64,000 bases of DNA, from the NCBI GenBank assembly GCA_964431495.1, contig CAYSJU010000006.1, forward strand, positions 1-64,000. The letters run 5' to 3'. The stretch comes from CAYSJU01 sp964431495 (lineage in GTDB: Bacteria > Omnitrophota > Gorgyraeia > Tantalellales > Tantalellaceae). Position numbers and translations under genes: made by a program. Positions 24,851 to 33,428 of the stretch are shown one piece after another (the first letter of the stretch is position 1; each line of letters starts with the position of its first letter). A model generated the notes under the pieces. The model saw only the letters and a list, made by a program, of their open reading frames with translations, was not told the DNA's origin and made no database searches.

Positions 24851-25876
24851 ATGCTGATAGACCAGGCAAAGATCTACGTAAAAGGCGGCAAAGGCGGGGA
24901 CGGGTGCAACAGTCTGTATAAGGATATTTTCAACCGGAAGGGCGTCCCGGACGGCGGGGATGGAGGGAACGGTGGCAATGTGGTCTTGGAGAGCGACACC
25001 AACCTGCAGACCCTTCTTGATTTCAAGTATAACCAGCATTATCGCGCCGGTAGCGGCGCGCATGGCGGTTCTAATAATAAGAACGGAAAAAGGGGAGAGG
25101 ACCGGGTCGTGAAGGTTCCGATAGGGACCATGGTCAAAGACGCGGAGAACGATCTTGTCATAAGAGACCTTGACCGGGTGGAAGAACGGGTCGTAGTTGT
25201 CCGCGGGGGCGCTGGTGGCAAAGGCAATAACAAGGACAACGCTTCTACTCCCGGGGAAGAGGGAGAGGAAAGGACCCTGGTCCTTGAGCTTAAACTTGTT
25301 GCTGATGTGGGCATAATCGGTTTTCCCAACGCCGGCAAGTCCACCCTGATCTCGCGCATATCAAAGGTCCATTCGAAAATAGCGCCGTATCCTTTTACCA
25401 CAAAGAGCCCAAAGCTCGGGGTAGTGAGTTTTCATGACGATACTTTTGTCGCCGCGGACATGCCGGGATTGATAGAAGGGGCCCATGCGGGCCGGGGACT
25501 GGGCGACAGGTTCCTCCGTCATATAGAGAGGACGGTCATCCTGGCGCACATGGTGGACATGGCCCCGCTGGATGGATCAGACCCGGTGGAAAATTACTCA
25601 AAGCTAGAAAAAGAACTGAGGCTGTACAGCAAAGAGGTGGCGGCCAAGCCGCGCGTAGTGGTCGCAAGCAAGATGGACCTCCCCTGTTCCCGGGAGGCCC
25701 TGGATAAGTTCCGAAAAAAAACAGGCAAGGAAGTATTTCCTATTTCAGCTGTTAATGGGGAAGGACTGGAGAAGCTTATAGAAGCGATCTACAGGAAAAT
25801 AAAAAATGTCAAAGAAGAATATGAAGAGGATAACGGTCAAGATCGGGACCAGGGTCCTGACGAACAGCCGGAATGA
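24851..25876 (+). CDS. obgE: GTPase ObgE/CgtA
   Basis: 341 residues. ObgE is a GTPase in large-subunit assembly and stress control. The glycine-rich Obg fold (KGGKGGDGCNSLYKD, PDGGDGGNGGNVV) occupies about 1-157. The G domain has G1 GFPNAGKS, G3 DMPGLIEGAHAGRGLG and the NKxD-equivalent ASKMD. The OCT domain is absent, as in many Gram-negatives; the tail is acidic (EEYEEDNGQDRDQGPDEQPE). That tail is encoded by the 71 bp shared with the start of proB. Confidence 0.95.
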   Translation: MLIDQAKIYVKGGKGGDGCNSLYKDIFNRKGVPDGGDGGNGGNVVLESDTNLQTLLDFKYNQHYRAGSGAHGGSNNKNGKRGEDRVVKVPIGTMVKDAENDLVIRDLDRVEERVVVVRGGAGGKGNNKDNASTPGEEGEERTLVLELKLVADVGIIGFPNAGKSTLISRISKVHSKIAPYPFTTKSPKLGVVSFHDDTFVAADMPGLIEGAHAGRGLGDRFLRHIERTVILAHMVDMAPLDGSDPVENYSKLEKELRLYSKEVAAKPRVVVASKMDLPCSREALDKFRKKTGKEVFPISAVNGEGLEKLIEAIYRKIKNVKEEYEEDNGQDRDQGPDEQPE

Positions 25877-26906
25877 GATAGACCGGAAGGTCATAAAGAA
25901 CCTGGCCGATCAGGTATCTACCCTGATGGAGGGAGGCCTTGAGGTCATCATTGTTTCTTCAGGGGCCATAGGGTCTGGGTTAGGTCTTTTGAAACTGGAG
26001 AAGAAGCAGAAATCCCTTTCCGAGCTGCAGGCCATCGCAAGTGTCGGGCAGAACCACCTCATGGATATATACAACGAATATCTGGGAAAAAGGGGATATG
26101 TTGCGGGCCAGATACTGCTTACACAGGATGATTTCAATAACAGGAGACGCTTCCTGAACATCCGCTATACACTTAACACGCTTCTGAAATATAAGGCCGT
26201 GCCCGTGATCAATGAGAATGATTGCGTGTCCACAGAGGAGATAAAGTGCGGTGATAATGACCGCCTTTCTTATCTGGTCGCGGACCTGGCAGCTTCGGAT
26301 ATGCTGATAGTACTGACGGATGTGGAAGGGCTTTATGACGACAAGGGAGGTCTTGTGAAGCGCGTGGACAGGATCACTGACGATATCAGGTCTTTCTGCA
26401 GCGATAAGCGATGTGAAGTAAGCACCGGCGGCATGCTGACCAAACTGGAAGCGGTCAGCAACGCGGTCCAGTCAGGTATTACCTGCATCATAGCTGGTGG
26501 CAGGAAGGAGAACGTCATTTTGGATATAATGGACGGCAAGGAGACAGGGACCCGGTTCGAGGCAGCCGCTAAAAAAATAAGAGCGCGCAAGCGGTGGATA
26601 GCGTACATTATCAAGTCCAAAGGCACGATGGTCGTTGACGCCGGCGCGGCAAAAGCGGTGATCGAGAGAAAGAAAAGCCTTCTCCCGAGCGGGGTGCTTG
26701 ATATAGAGGGGAAGTTCACCGATGGGGATGTGGTCGAGGTCGTTAATGAAGACAGGAAACTGATCGGCAGGGGCCTGACCAACTACTCTTCCGAAGAGAT
26801 GAGGAAGATAAAGGGATTGAAGACGGCCATGATAGAGAAAGAGCTCGGCTATAAGGATTACGACGAAGTGATACACAGGGACAATCTGGTTATAATCGAG
26901 GAGTAA
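25806..26906 (+). CDS. proB: glutamate 5-kinase
   Basis: 366 residues. ProB phosphorylates glutamate in the first step of proline synthesis. Amino-acid kinase motifs are VKIGTRVLT, VSSGAIGSGLGLL, NENDCVS, LTDVEGLYD and STGGMLTKLEAV. A C-terminal PUA domain is present (GTMVVDAGAAKAVIERKKSLLPSGV). The start overlaps obgE by 71 bp at ATG 25806, or 56 bp if ATG 25821 (MKRITVKIG) is used. Even the shorter option is an unusually long coding overlap. proA follows 47 bp on. Confidence 0.95.
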   Translation: MSKKNMKRITVKIGTRVLTNSRNEIDRKVIKNLADQVSTLMEGGLEVIIVSSGAIGSGLGLLKLEKKQKSLSELQAIASVGQNHLMDIYNEYLGKRGYVAGQILLTQDDFNNRRRFLNIRYTLNTLLKYKAVPVINENDCVSTEEIKCGDNDRLSYLVADLAASDMLIVLTDVEGLYDDKGGLVKRVDRITDDIRSFCSDKRCEVSTGGMLTKLEAVSNAVQSGITCIIAGGRKENVILDIMDGKETGTRFEAAAKKIRARKRWIAYIIKSKGTMVVDAGAAKAVIERKKSLLPSGVLDIEGKFTDGDVVEVVNEDRKLIGRGLTNYSSEEMRKIKGLKTAMIEKELGYKDYDEVIHRDNLVIIEE

Positions 26907-26911
26907 CGGAT

Positions 26912-26937
26912 TGGATCCCCGCGAAAACAGGGATCTA
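26912..26937. repeat. GGATCCCC...GGGATC hairpin before proA
   Basis: GATCCC (26914-26919) and GGGATC (26930-26935) flank GCGAAAACA-type loop sequence. It resembles short dispersed palindromes seen in many bacterial spacers. The ribosome binding site AAGGAG follows directly. Confidence 0.55.
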
Positions 26938-26953
26938 TAAAGGAGCAAGAAGG

Positions 26954-28213
26954 ATGAGCAACGATGCAATGAAAAAGATCACCACCAAAGCCAGGGAAGC
27001 CGCGAGGAAACTGGGCATTCTCTCGACCGAGAAGAAGGATAAGATACTTAGAGCCATGGCAGATGGGATAGATTCGGCCAGGGAGGAAATAAAGAAAGCG
27101 AATGAGGAGGATATCGCAAAGGCTGAAAAAGGCGGCAAGAATCCCGCTTTTATAGACCGGCTCAGGCTGGGTGATAAAAGCGTAGACGGTATGTGTTCCA
27201 TGATGAAGGAAGTCGCGGAATTAAAAGACCCTGTCGGGGATGTCCTGGATAGGAACGAAAGGCCCAACGGTCTGGTGGTAGAAAAGGTCCGCGTGCCGAT
27301 AGGGGTAATAGGCATAATCTATGAGTCAAGGCCGAATGTTACTGCTGATTGTGTGGCCCTGTGCCTGAAATCCGGGAATGCGGTCATACTCCGGGGAGGC
27401 AGTGACGCCATAGCATCTAATAAAGCGATATATCGGGCTATGCGCAAAGCCGCTTCAAAAGAGGGTCTCAGCGAGGGTGCTTTTATCCTTATCGAGGATA
27501 CCTCAAGGGAACTTGTAGACGCCATGCTCAAGGCTTCTGACGGTATCGATCTTATAATGCCCAGGGGAGGCGAATCCCTTATCCAACAGGTGGCTGAAAA
27601 AAGCCGCATACCGGTCATCAAACACTACAAAGGCATCTGTCATGTATACGTGGATGCCGACGCTGACATGAAGATGGCGGAGGAGATATGTTTCAACGCC
27701 AAGGCGCAAAGGCCAGGTGTCTGTAATGCCATGGAGACCATGCTGGTGCACGAAAGAATAGCCGGAGAGTTCCTTCCCCGCATGGCTGAAAAGTTCATAA
27801 AGGCAGGCGTGGTATTAAAAGGATGCTCCAGGACAAGGGAGATACTTACCGGCAGGGACATAAAGAAAGTTAAAGACGAAGATTTCACCACGGAATATCT
27901 GGACCTGATACTGAATATTCGTGTCGTTGGCTCTCTAGATGAGGCCATAGACCATATTTCCAGGTTCGGGTCGGATCATTCAGACGCGATAGTGACGGGA
28001 AATACAGGGAACGCCGGCGAGTTTACCAGGCGCGTTGATTCCGCGGCTGTTTACGTGAACGCCTCCACCAGGTTCACTGACGGAGGAGAGTTCGGCAAAG
28101 GCGCGGAAATAGGCATAAGCACTGACAGGCTGCACGCCCGCGGACCGATGGGGCTGGAAGAGCTGACGACCTATAAATATGTCGTCAATGGCAGCGGGCA
28201 GGTCAGGACGTAG
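26954..28213 (+). CDS. proA: glutamate-5-semialdehyde dehydrogenase
   Basis: 419 residues. ProA reduces glutamyl phosphate with NADPH in proline synthesis. IGIIYESRPNVTADCVALCLKSGNAVILRGG is the cofactor region and the catalytic Cys is in RPGVCNAMETMLVH. FTDGGEFGKGAEIGISTDRLHARGPMGLEELTTYKYVV is the family C-terminus. It completes a proB-proA unit. The 3' side carries a paired palindromic repeat. Confidence 0.96.
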   Translation: MSNDAMKKITTKAREAARKLGILSTEKKDKILRAMADGIDSAREEIKKANEEDIAKAEKGGKNPAFIDRLRLGDKSVDGMCSMMKEVAELKDPVGDVLDRNERPNGLVVEKVRVPIGVIGIIYESRPNVTADCVALCLKSGNAVILRGGSDAIASNKAIYRAMRKAASKEGLSEGAFILIEDTSRELVDAMLKASDGIDLIMPRGGESLIQQVAEKSRIPVIKHYKGICHVYVDADADMKMAEEICFNAKAQRPGVCNAMETMLVHERIAGEFLPRMAEKFIKAGVVLKGCSRTREILTGRDIKKVKDEDFTTEYLDLILNIRVVGSLDEAIDHISRFGSDHSDAIVTGNTGNAGEFTRRVDSAAVYVNASTRFTDGGEFGKGAEIGISTDRLHARGPMGLEELTTYKYVVNGSGQVRT

Positions 28214-28221
28214 AATTATTT

Positions 28222-28282
28222 TTAGGCTCGATAAATCGAGCCCCTGCAATTGACGTAGGGGTTTGATTTATCAAACCCTATC
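28222..28282. repeat. paired palindromic element between proA and nadD
   Basis: Module A, GGCTCGATAAATCGAGCC at 28225-28242, then module B, GGGTTTGATTTATCAAACCC at 28259-28278. The inner junction holds CCCCTGCA and GTAGGGG, the same words as the outer ends of other copies, so the modules are arranged back to back here. Confidence 0.9.
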
Positions 28283-28293
28283 AGGAGTTTAGA

Positions 28294-28869
28294 ATGAGAA
28301 TCGGCATGCTTGGAGGCACATTCAACCCGATACATTTAGGCCACCTCGTGCTGGCCCAGGAATGCTGGATGAGGTTTTCTCTGGACAGGGTCGTCTTTAT
28401 TCCGTCTTATGTGCCTCCGCATAAGGCTGTGGAAGAGGAAGTTTCCGCCGCTGACAGGCTTGAGATGGTCCGTCTTTCCCTGGAGGGAGATGACAGGTTC
28501 AAGGTCTCTTCTTATGAGATAGACAAGGAAGGCACGTCATATTCCATAGAGACGATCGAACACTTCAAGGACGAATACGACCCGGATGCGGAACTTTTTT
28601 TCCTTACCGGATCCGACTCTGCCGGGGTCCTTTCAACATGGAAGGAAGTGGACCGCATCCTTGACCTTACAACGTTCATAATAGCAACACGGCCTGGATG
28701 GAGTCCGGAAGGCCCATACAGCGGCAGGGTCATGTGTATCGCTCTCCCACTGATAGACGTATCATCCACAATGATAAGGGATCGCATCAAGAAAGGCGAG
28801 CCCATAGATTACCTTGTTCCCGTTCCCGCGGTTCGGTATATTCGCAGGAAGAGCCTGTATAGTTCGTAG
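28294..28869 (+). CDS. nadD: nicotinate-nucleotide adenylyltransferase
   Basis: 191 residues. NadD makes deamido-NAD from nicotinate mononucleotide and ATP. MRIGMLGGTFNPIHLGHLVLAQ holds the GH motif, VFIPSYVPPHK the next conserved stretch, FLTGSDSAGVLSTWK the substrate region, and VSSTMIRDRIKKG the second ATP motif. TCAGGAG precedes ATG 28294. Its last two codons and stop lie in AGTTCGTAG, identical to the end of rpmF. Confidence 0.95.
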   Translation: MRIGMLGGTFNPIHLGHLVLAQECWMRFSLDRVVFIPSYVPPHKAVEEEVSAADRLEMVRLSLEGDDRFKVSSYEIDKEGTSYSIETIEHFKDEYDPDAELFFLTGSDSAGVLSTWKEVDRILDLTTFIIATRPGWSPEGPYSGRVMCIALPLIDVSSTMIRDRIKKGEPIDYLVPVPAVRYIRRKSLYSS

Positions 28870-28932
28870 TTCATAGACCAAAGAAGACAGAACCCTTTAT
28901 TTAAGTCGACTAGGAACTGAACAACGAAATTC

Positions 28933-28960
28933 TTGACTTTTAACACAAGTATGATAAACT
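28933..28960 (+). promoter_or_regulatory. possible promoter before the zinc-ribbon miniprotein
   Basis: TTGACT at 28933-28938 and TAAACT at 28955-28960, spaced 16 bp. An alternative -10, TATGAT, is too close. Fits a separate transcript for the small gene at 29008. Confidence 0.4.
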
Positions 28961-29007
28961 GGAGCAGAATTGATATTATTCTGAAATACTGATGGGAGGT
29001 GTTCTAA

Positions 29008-29151
29008 ATGGCAGAAGGATATTGTGTAAAATGCAAGGCGAAAAAAGAGATCAAGAACGCAAAAGAAGTGACGATGAAGAACGGTCGAAAGGCCATGAAA
29101 GGTGTTTGTCCCGATTGCGGAACAGGCATGTACAGGATATTAGGCAAGTAG
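29008..29151 (+). CDS. 47-residue zinc-ribbon protein (DUF5679-like)
   Basis: ATG 29008 to TAG 29149-29151 encodes a 47-residue basic protein. GYCVKCKAKKEIK and GVCPDCGTGMYRI give two Cys pairs (CVKC, CPDC) 29 residues apart, a zinc ribbon like the DUF5679 family, small proteins similar to the C-terminal zinc fingers of topoisomerase I. A strong Shine-Dalgarno (GGGAGGT, 28994-29000) and its own candidate promoter support expression. Function unknown; nucleic-acid binding is a reasonable inference. Confidence 0.8.
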   Translation: MAEGYCVKCKAKKEIKNAKEVTMKNGRKAMKGVCPDCGTGMYRILGK

Positions 29152-29167
29152 ATCTATACCATATTTA

Positions 29168-29578
29168 GTGCGAGTGACTAAAGAAAAAAAGACAGCACAC
29201 GAAAAAGCGCGGCTTATAGCGAAATTTGCGGCAGAAAAAAAGGGTCAGCACATCGTCCTGATGGATATGCAGGGGATTTCAGCGGTGTGCGACTGGTTTA
29301 TACTGGTCAGCGCCGCTTCTACCCGCAGGCTAAAGGCCGTTTCCAGGGCGATAGAAGAAGGATTATCCCAGAAGAAGATTTCCCCTTTACACGTGGAGGG
29401 GAGGCATGATCCGCACTGGATCCTGCTGGATTATGTGGACGTGGTGGTTCATGTTTTTTATAAGGATGTGAGGGCATTTTACGGGCTTGAGCGATTATGG
29501 TCCGACGCTCCCAGAGAGCATTTTGACGGCAAATGTTTGAAAAAGACATTTCAAGGCAATTTTCCGAGATCTTCCTAA
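29168..29578 (+). CDS. rsfS: ribosome silencing factor RsfS
   Basis: 136 residues. RsfS binds L14 and blocks subunit joining in starvation. ISAVCDWFILVSAASTRRLKAV and EGRHDPHWILLDYVDVVVHVFYKDVRAFYGLERLW are the family signature. The start is taken as GTG 29168; GTG 29174 is equally possible and no good ribosome binding site is seen. The 3' end overlaps argS by 46 bp. nadD-rsfS proximity is conserved in bacteria; here the zinc-ribbon gene is inserted between them. Confidence 0.9.
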   Translation: MRVTKEKKTAHEKARLIAKFAAEKKGQHIVLMDMQGISAVCDWFILVSAASTRRLKAVSRAIEEGLSQKKISPLHVEGRHDPHWILLDYVDVVVHVFYKDVRAFYGLERLWSDAPREHFDGKCLKKTFQGNFPRSS

Positions 29579-31227
29579 AATCAATCCGAAAATATTTTCA
29601 GGAAAAACTCCCAGACACGCCTTTTCCAGAAGAAACAGACGTGTGCCTGCAGCCCACGAAGGATAAAGAGCATGGCGACATGACGTCAAATGTCGCGATG
29701 CGGCTTGCAAAGACCGCCTCCCTATCTCCCGGTGTTCTCAGCGAAGGGATTACGGACAGCCTTCGCGAAACGGTAAGTAAAAGTGGGTTTTCCTCTTATA
29801 TCGGCAAAATAGAGGCAAAGAGCGGGTTTATAAACTTCTGGTTCTCTGACGAATATTACGAGACTTTGCTCATGAACATCGTGAAGGAAAAGGGCGATTT
29901 CGGGAGATCGGATCACGGCAGGGAAAAAAGAGTGAACCTTGAGTTTGTTTCAGCGAACCCGACCGGCCCACTCACTATCGCTCACGGCCGGCAGGCCGCG
30001 ATAGGCGACGCCCTTTCACGGATACTGAAATTCAGCGGTTACCTGGTAACGAGTGAATATTACCTCAACGATTTCGGCCGGCAGATAGATCTTCTGGGCA
30101 GGTCAGTTGAAGTCCGTTACCGCGGCCTGTTCGGTAAAGAAGAAGAGATGCCAGAGGACGGGTATATGGGGGACTATGTCAGTGACATAGCAAAGGAAAT
30201 AAGGGCGAAAAAGGGCGATAGCCTGCTTGTACAGGGGCCTTCCACCGAGCGGTTTTTCAGGGAATACGCGGTCGACTATATGATGAAGCTGATAAGGAAC
30301 GATCTCGCGGATTTCAGGGTCACTTTTGACACATGGACAAGCCAGGCTGCCATTGAAGGCCGCGGGGAAGTGGAAAAACTGCTGGGCGAGCTTGCCGGGC
30401 AAGGGTATGTCTATGAGAAGGAAGGAGCCAGATGGTTCGCTTCCACGCGTTTCAAGGACGATAAAGACCGGGTGGTGGTAAAGAGCGACGGGGCGTATAC
30501 GTATTTAGCGCCGGATATCGCTTATCACAATGATAAATACGGCAGGGGATATGATAAGCTGATAGACCTTCTTGGGCCGGACCACCACGGGTATGTCAAA
30601 AGGATGAAGGCAGCGGTCCAGGCCCTCGGGCATGATGAGAAGTCCCTCGATATATTGATCGTGCAGCTGGTGACCCTGCTGCGCGGCGGTGAGGCGGTTT
30701 CCATGTCCACGCGCAAGGGCGAGTTCGTGAGCCTGCGTGAGGTGATGGACGAGATAGGCACTGACGTCACGCGTTTCTTTTTTATGATAAGACGCCTGGA
30801 CAGCCATCTTGACTTTGATATAGAGCTCGCGAAGAAAGAATCCACCGATAACCCGGTTTTTTACATACAGTACGCCCATGCGAGGATATGCAGCATCAAG
30901 AAGTACAGCCGGGGAAAGGCTTTAAGACTCGTTTTCAGGACGACGGATCTCAGTCTGTTGAAGCATAAGGCCGAAAAGGATCTGATTAGAAAATTAGGCG
31001 AATTCCCTCTCGCGGTATGGCTAAGCGCGGACGCCCTTGAGCCGAGCAGGCTGATAACCTATCTTAACGAACTCGCCCGGAATTTTCATTCATTCTACAC
31101 CGAATGCCGCGTTGTTTCGAATGACACCGCGCTTACCAAAGCCAGACTGTTCCTTGTTGAATGCGTCAGGATCGTGCTCGCGAACGGGCTCGGGCTTTTG
31201 AATATAACGCTTCCAGAGAAAATGTAA
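29533..31227 (+). CDS. argS: arginyl-tRNA synthetase
   Basis: 564 residues. A class I synthetase. The N-terminal additional domain is at about 1-110. The HIGH-type motif appears in VSANPTGPLTIAHGRQAAIGDAL, where the usual HVGH reads TIAHG. The KMSKS equivalent is MSTRKGEFVSL. The anticodon-binding DALR domain carries the family end GLGLLNITLPEKM. It starts within rsfS (46-bp overlap). Confidence 0.95.
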   Translation: MFEKDISRQFSEIFLKSIRKYFQEKLPDTPFPEETDVCLQPTKDKEHGDMTSNVAMRLAKTASLSPGVLSEGITDSLRETVSKSGFSSYIGKIEAKSGFINFWFSDEYYETLLMNIVKEKGDFGRSDHGREKRVNLEFVSANPTGPLTIAHGRQAAIGDALSRILKFSGYLVTSEYYLNDFGRQIDLLGRSVEVRYRGLFGKEEEMPEDGYMGDYVSDIAKEIRAKKGDSLLVQGPSTERFFREYAVDYMMKLIRNDLADFRVTFDTWTSQAAIEGRGEVEKLLGELAGQGYVYEKEGARWFASTRFKDDKDRVVVKSDGAYTYLAPDIAYHNDKYGRGYDKLIDLLGPDHHGYVKRMKAAVQALGHDEKSLDILIVQLVTLLRGGEAVSMSTRKGEFVSLREVMDEIGTDVTRFFFMIRRLDSHLDFDIELAKKESTDNPVFYIQYAHARICSIKKYSRGKALRLVFRTTDLSLLKHKAEKDLIRKLGEFPLAVWLSADALEPSRLITYLNELARNFHSFYTECRVVSNDTALTKARLFLVECVRIVLANGLGLLNITLPEKM

Positions 31228-31346
31228 GACACAGATTAGCACAGATTGCTCAGATGAACTCAAGTCTTCACAGATGGACACGGATATCCGCGATAATCTG
31301 TGGAAAGTTCGGTTTGCTCAAGATTAATGACTATCTGTGTAATGAG
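31228..31346. repeat. CACAGATT/AATCTGTG repeat cluster between argS and mfd
   Basis: ACACAGATTAGCACAGATTG, CACAGATGGACACGGATATC, GATAATCTGTGG and CTATCTGTGTAATGAGG are partly complementary variants. Repeats built from CACAGAT/ATCTGTG words occur in spacers of many unrelated bacteria. This cluster occupies the whole spacer and directly precedes the shortened mfd. Confidence 0.7.
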
Positions 31347-31366
31347 GTATTAACCAGGGCACGAAA

Positions 31367-33265
31367 ATGTTCGAATCCATCAAACTTTACGTTAACGAGA
31401 CCATTGATCTTGAAGAGACCGTCACCCTGCTTGACAAGTACGGTTATTCGAGATGTCGCAAAGTGTCGATAGAAGGTGACTACAGCCTTACGGGCGAGAC
31501 CCTTATAATCTATCCCGTCACTTTTGAATACCCCGCCAGGATAGATATCTCCGGAAGCAAGGTCAGGTCGATAAAGAGCATAGACCTGATGTCCTTCAGG
31601 ACCATTACCGACCATAATGTCATCATCATACTTCCCGTAAGCACGTTGAGACGCACCAGTGTCAAGAAACACAATATTGTGATGGGGGAACAGCCCATTG
31701 ATTCTTTTGTGGATATAGAGCCCGGGGATTTCGTGGTGCATATAGATTACGGCATAGGGAAATACCTGGGCATGCAGCGCATGCGCTATGAGAACAGGAT
31801 GAAGGAATTTTTCGTCCTTGAATACAAGGGGGGGGACAGGCTGTATGTGGAAGGCCGCGACCTCCATAAACTCCAGAGATACATATCATTTCACAGAAGG
31901 CCGCCCGGGCTCAACAGTCTTAAGGGAAAAGGCTGGGAAAACACCAAGAAGAGGGCGTCCAGGGGAGCCGCCAGAGTGGCGAAAGACCTCCTGATGTTGC
32001 AGGCAAAACGGGACAGTACGGCCGCTTACGCTTTCAGCAGGGATACTGACTGGCAGGAAGAGGTGGAAGAGTCGTTCCCTTATAAAGAGACGCCTGACCA
32101 GCTCAGGGTCACCGAAGACGTAAAGCGCGACATGGAAAAAGACAGGGTCATGGACCGTCTTTTATGCGGGGATGTAGGTTATGGCAAGACAGAGGTCGCG
32201 TTAAGGGCGGCGTTCAAGGCCGTGATGGATAACAGGCAGGTCGCTTTCCTGGTGCCGACGACCATCCTCGCGGAGCAGCACATAAATACTTTTACAAAAA
32301 GGCTTAGCGATTATCCCGTCAACATCCAGATGCTCAACCGGTTCTGCACGTCTGCCGAGCAAAAGCGTATCCTCGAAGATATCAAAGAAGGCAGGACTGA
32401 TATAGTGATCGGCACGCACAGGCTGCTTTCCGACGATATCCGGTTCAAGGATCTGGGGCTACTGATAATAGATGAAGAACAGCGGTTCGGGGTCCGCCAG
32501 AAGGATAAGATAAAAAGGATGCGGGTAAACGTGGATATACTTACCCTGACGGCTACTCCCATACCCCGGACGCTTTATATGGCCCTTATGGGGGGCAGGG
32601 ACATTTCGGTTATAGAGACCCCTCCGCTGGACAGGCTCCCGATCCATACGGAGATCATCGAGTATGACAAAAGAATGATAAGGGAAGCCATAAAAAAAGA
32701 AACGGCCAGAGGAGGACAGGTATATTACGTCCATAACCGGGTGGAGACCATAGACAGGGTAGCGGGGGAAGTCAGCGCGCTTGTCCCGGAAGCAAGACTG
32801 ATGATAGGACACGGGCAGATGAGTTCCAGGACGCTTGAGAAAACAATGAGCAGGTTCATAAAGGGCGAGGTGGATGTCCTGGTCTGTACTACCATAATCG
32901 AATCCGGTATAGATATCCCCAACGCCAATACCATGATCATCAACGAAGCCGACAAATTCGGATTAGCTGATCTTTACCAGCTCAGAGGTAGAATAGGGAG
33001 GTTTGACCGGAGAGCGTTCGCGTATCTTGTAGTGCGGGACATGGAGATATTGACGCATGAAGTGCAGGAACGGCTTAGCGCCATAAAGAAATACCAGGAA
33101 CTTGGGTCCGGGTTTAAGATCGCCATGAGGGACCTTGAGATGAGAGGAGCAGGAAACATCCTGGGCGTGGAACAAAGCGGATTCATTGACCAGGTCGGGT
33201 TCGATCTTTACTGTCGCCTTCTCCGCGAAGAGATAAACTGTCTCAAATCTGCTCTTGCGGCCTAA
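31367..33265 (+). CDS. mfd: reduced transcription-repair coupling factor (Mfd) lacking N- and C-terminal modules
   Basis: 632 residues against about 1,150 for standard Mfd. Residues 30-90 (LIIYPVTFEYPARIDISG) resemble the end of domain 1. Residues 114-175 are a CarD-like RNA polymerase interaction domain (PGDFVVHIDYGIGKYLG, FVLEYKGGDRLYV). The translocase follows with Walker A GDVGYGKT (268-275), DEEQ, TATPIPRTL, GHGQM and QLRGRIGR, then the relay motif region GAGNILGVEQSGFIDQVGFDLY. The protein stops there: the C-terminal domain 7 is absent, and the UvrA-binding domains 1a-2-3 are absent or vestigial. AGGG at 31356-31359 is a suitable ribosome binding site. The translocase motifs are intact, so I do not call it a pseudogene. 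It probably displaces stalled polymerase without recruiting UvrA. Confidence 0.85.
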   Translation: MFESIKLYVNETIDLEETVTLLDKYGYSRCRKVSIEGDYSLTGETLIIYPVTFEYPARIDISGSKVRSIKSIDLMSFRTITDHNVIIILPVSTLRRTSVKKHNIVMGEQPIDSFVDIEPGDFVVHIDYGIGKYLGMQRMRYENRMKEFFVLEYKGGDRLYVEGRDLHKLQRYISFHRRPPGLNSLKGKGWENTKKRASRGAARVAKDLLMLQAKRDSTAAYAFSRDTDWQEEVEESFPYKETPDQLRVTEDVKRDMEKDRVMDRLLCGDVGYGKTEVALRAAFKAVMDNRQVAFLVPTTILAEQHINTFTKRLSDYPVNIQMLNRFCTSAEQKRILEDIKEGRTDIVIGTHRLLSDDIRFKDLGLLIIDEEQRFGVRQKDKIKRMRVNVDILTLTATPIPRTLYMALMGGRDISVIETPPLDRLPIHTEIIEYDKRMIREAIKKETARGGQVYYVHNRVETIDRVAGEVSALVPEARLMIGHGQMSSRTLEKTMSRFIKGEVDVLVCTTIIESGIDIPNANTMIINEADKFGLADLYQLRGRIGRFDRRAFAYLVVRDMEILTHEVQERLSAIKKYQELGSGFKIAMRDLEMRGAGNILGVEQSGFIDQVGFDLYCRLLREEINCLKSALAA

Positions 33266-33275
33266 GCGTGTATGA

Positions 33276-33345
33276 GGGGTCGCGTCTAGACATTAGACGA
33301 ATAACTGCTTTTGATAAAAAATGTCTAATGTCTAGACGCGACCCC
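33276..33345 (+). mobile_element. 70-bp palindromic element with perfect 23-bp arms, copy 1
   Basis: Arm 33276-33298 is the exact reverse complement of 33323-33345; the 24-nt centre reads GAATAACTGCTTTTGATAAA then AAAT. The outer ends GGGG and CCCC(TACA) match the ends of the paired palindromes. Copy 2 at 37147-37216 has identical arms and a centre that matches in reverse complement, so it is inserted in the opposite orientation. Looks like a miniature non-autonomous element; no transposase is in the window. Confidence 0.85.
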
Positions 33346-33355
33346 TACAATTAGC

Positions 33356-33388
33356 TTGACGTAGGATTTTAATCTGCTACTATATAAT
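33356..33388 (+). promoter_or_regulatory. promoter of the foldase-pdxA-rsmA operon
   Basis: TTGACG at 33356-33361 with TACTAT at 33378-33383 (16 bp) or the better TATAAT at 33383-33388 (21 bp). It starts just after the palindromic element. Confidence 0.45.
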
Positions 33389-33428
33389 GAACTTTATTAT
33401 TATAAGGACCTTTAGCAAGAGCACTGGA

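Noticed and set aside
31367..33265. mfd as a pseudogene
   Set aside because: All translocase and polymerase-binding motifs are intact, a ribosome binding site precedes the start, and codon use looks normal; a reduced but active form is more likely.
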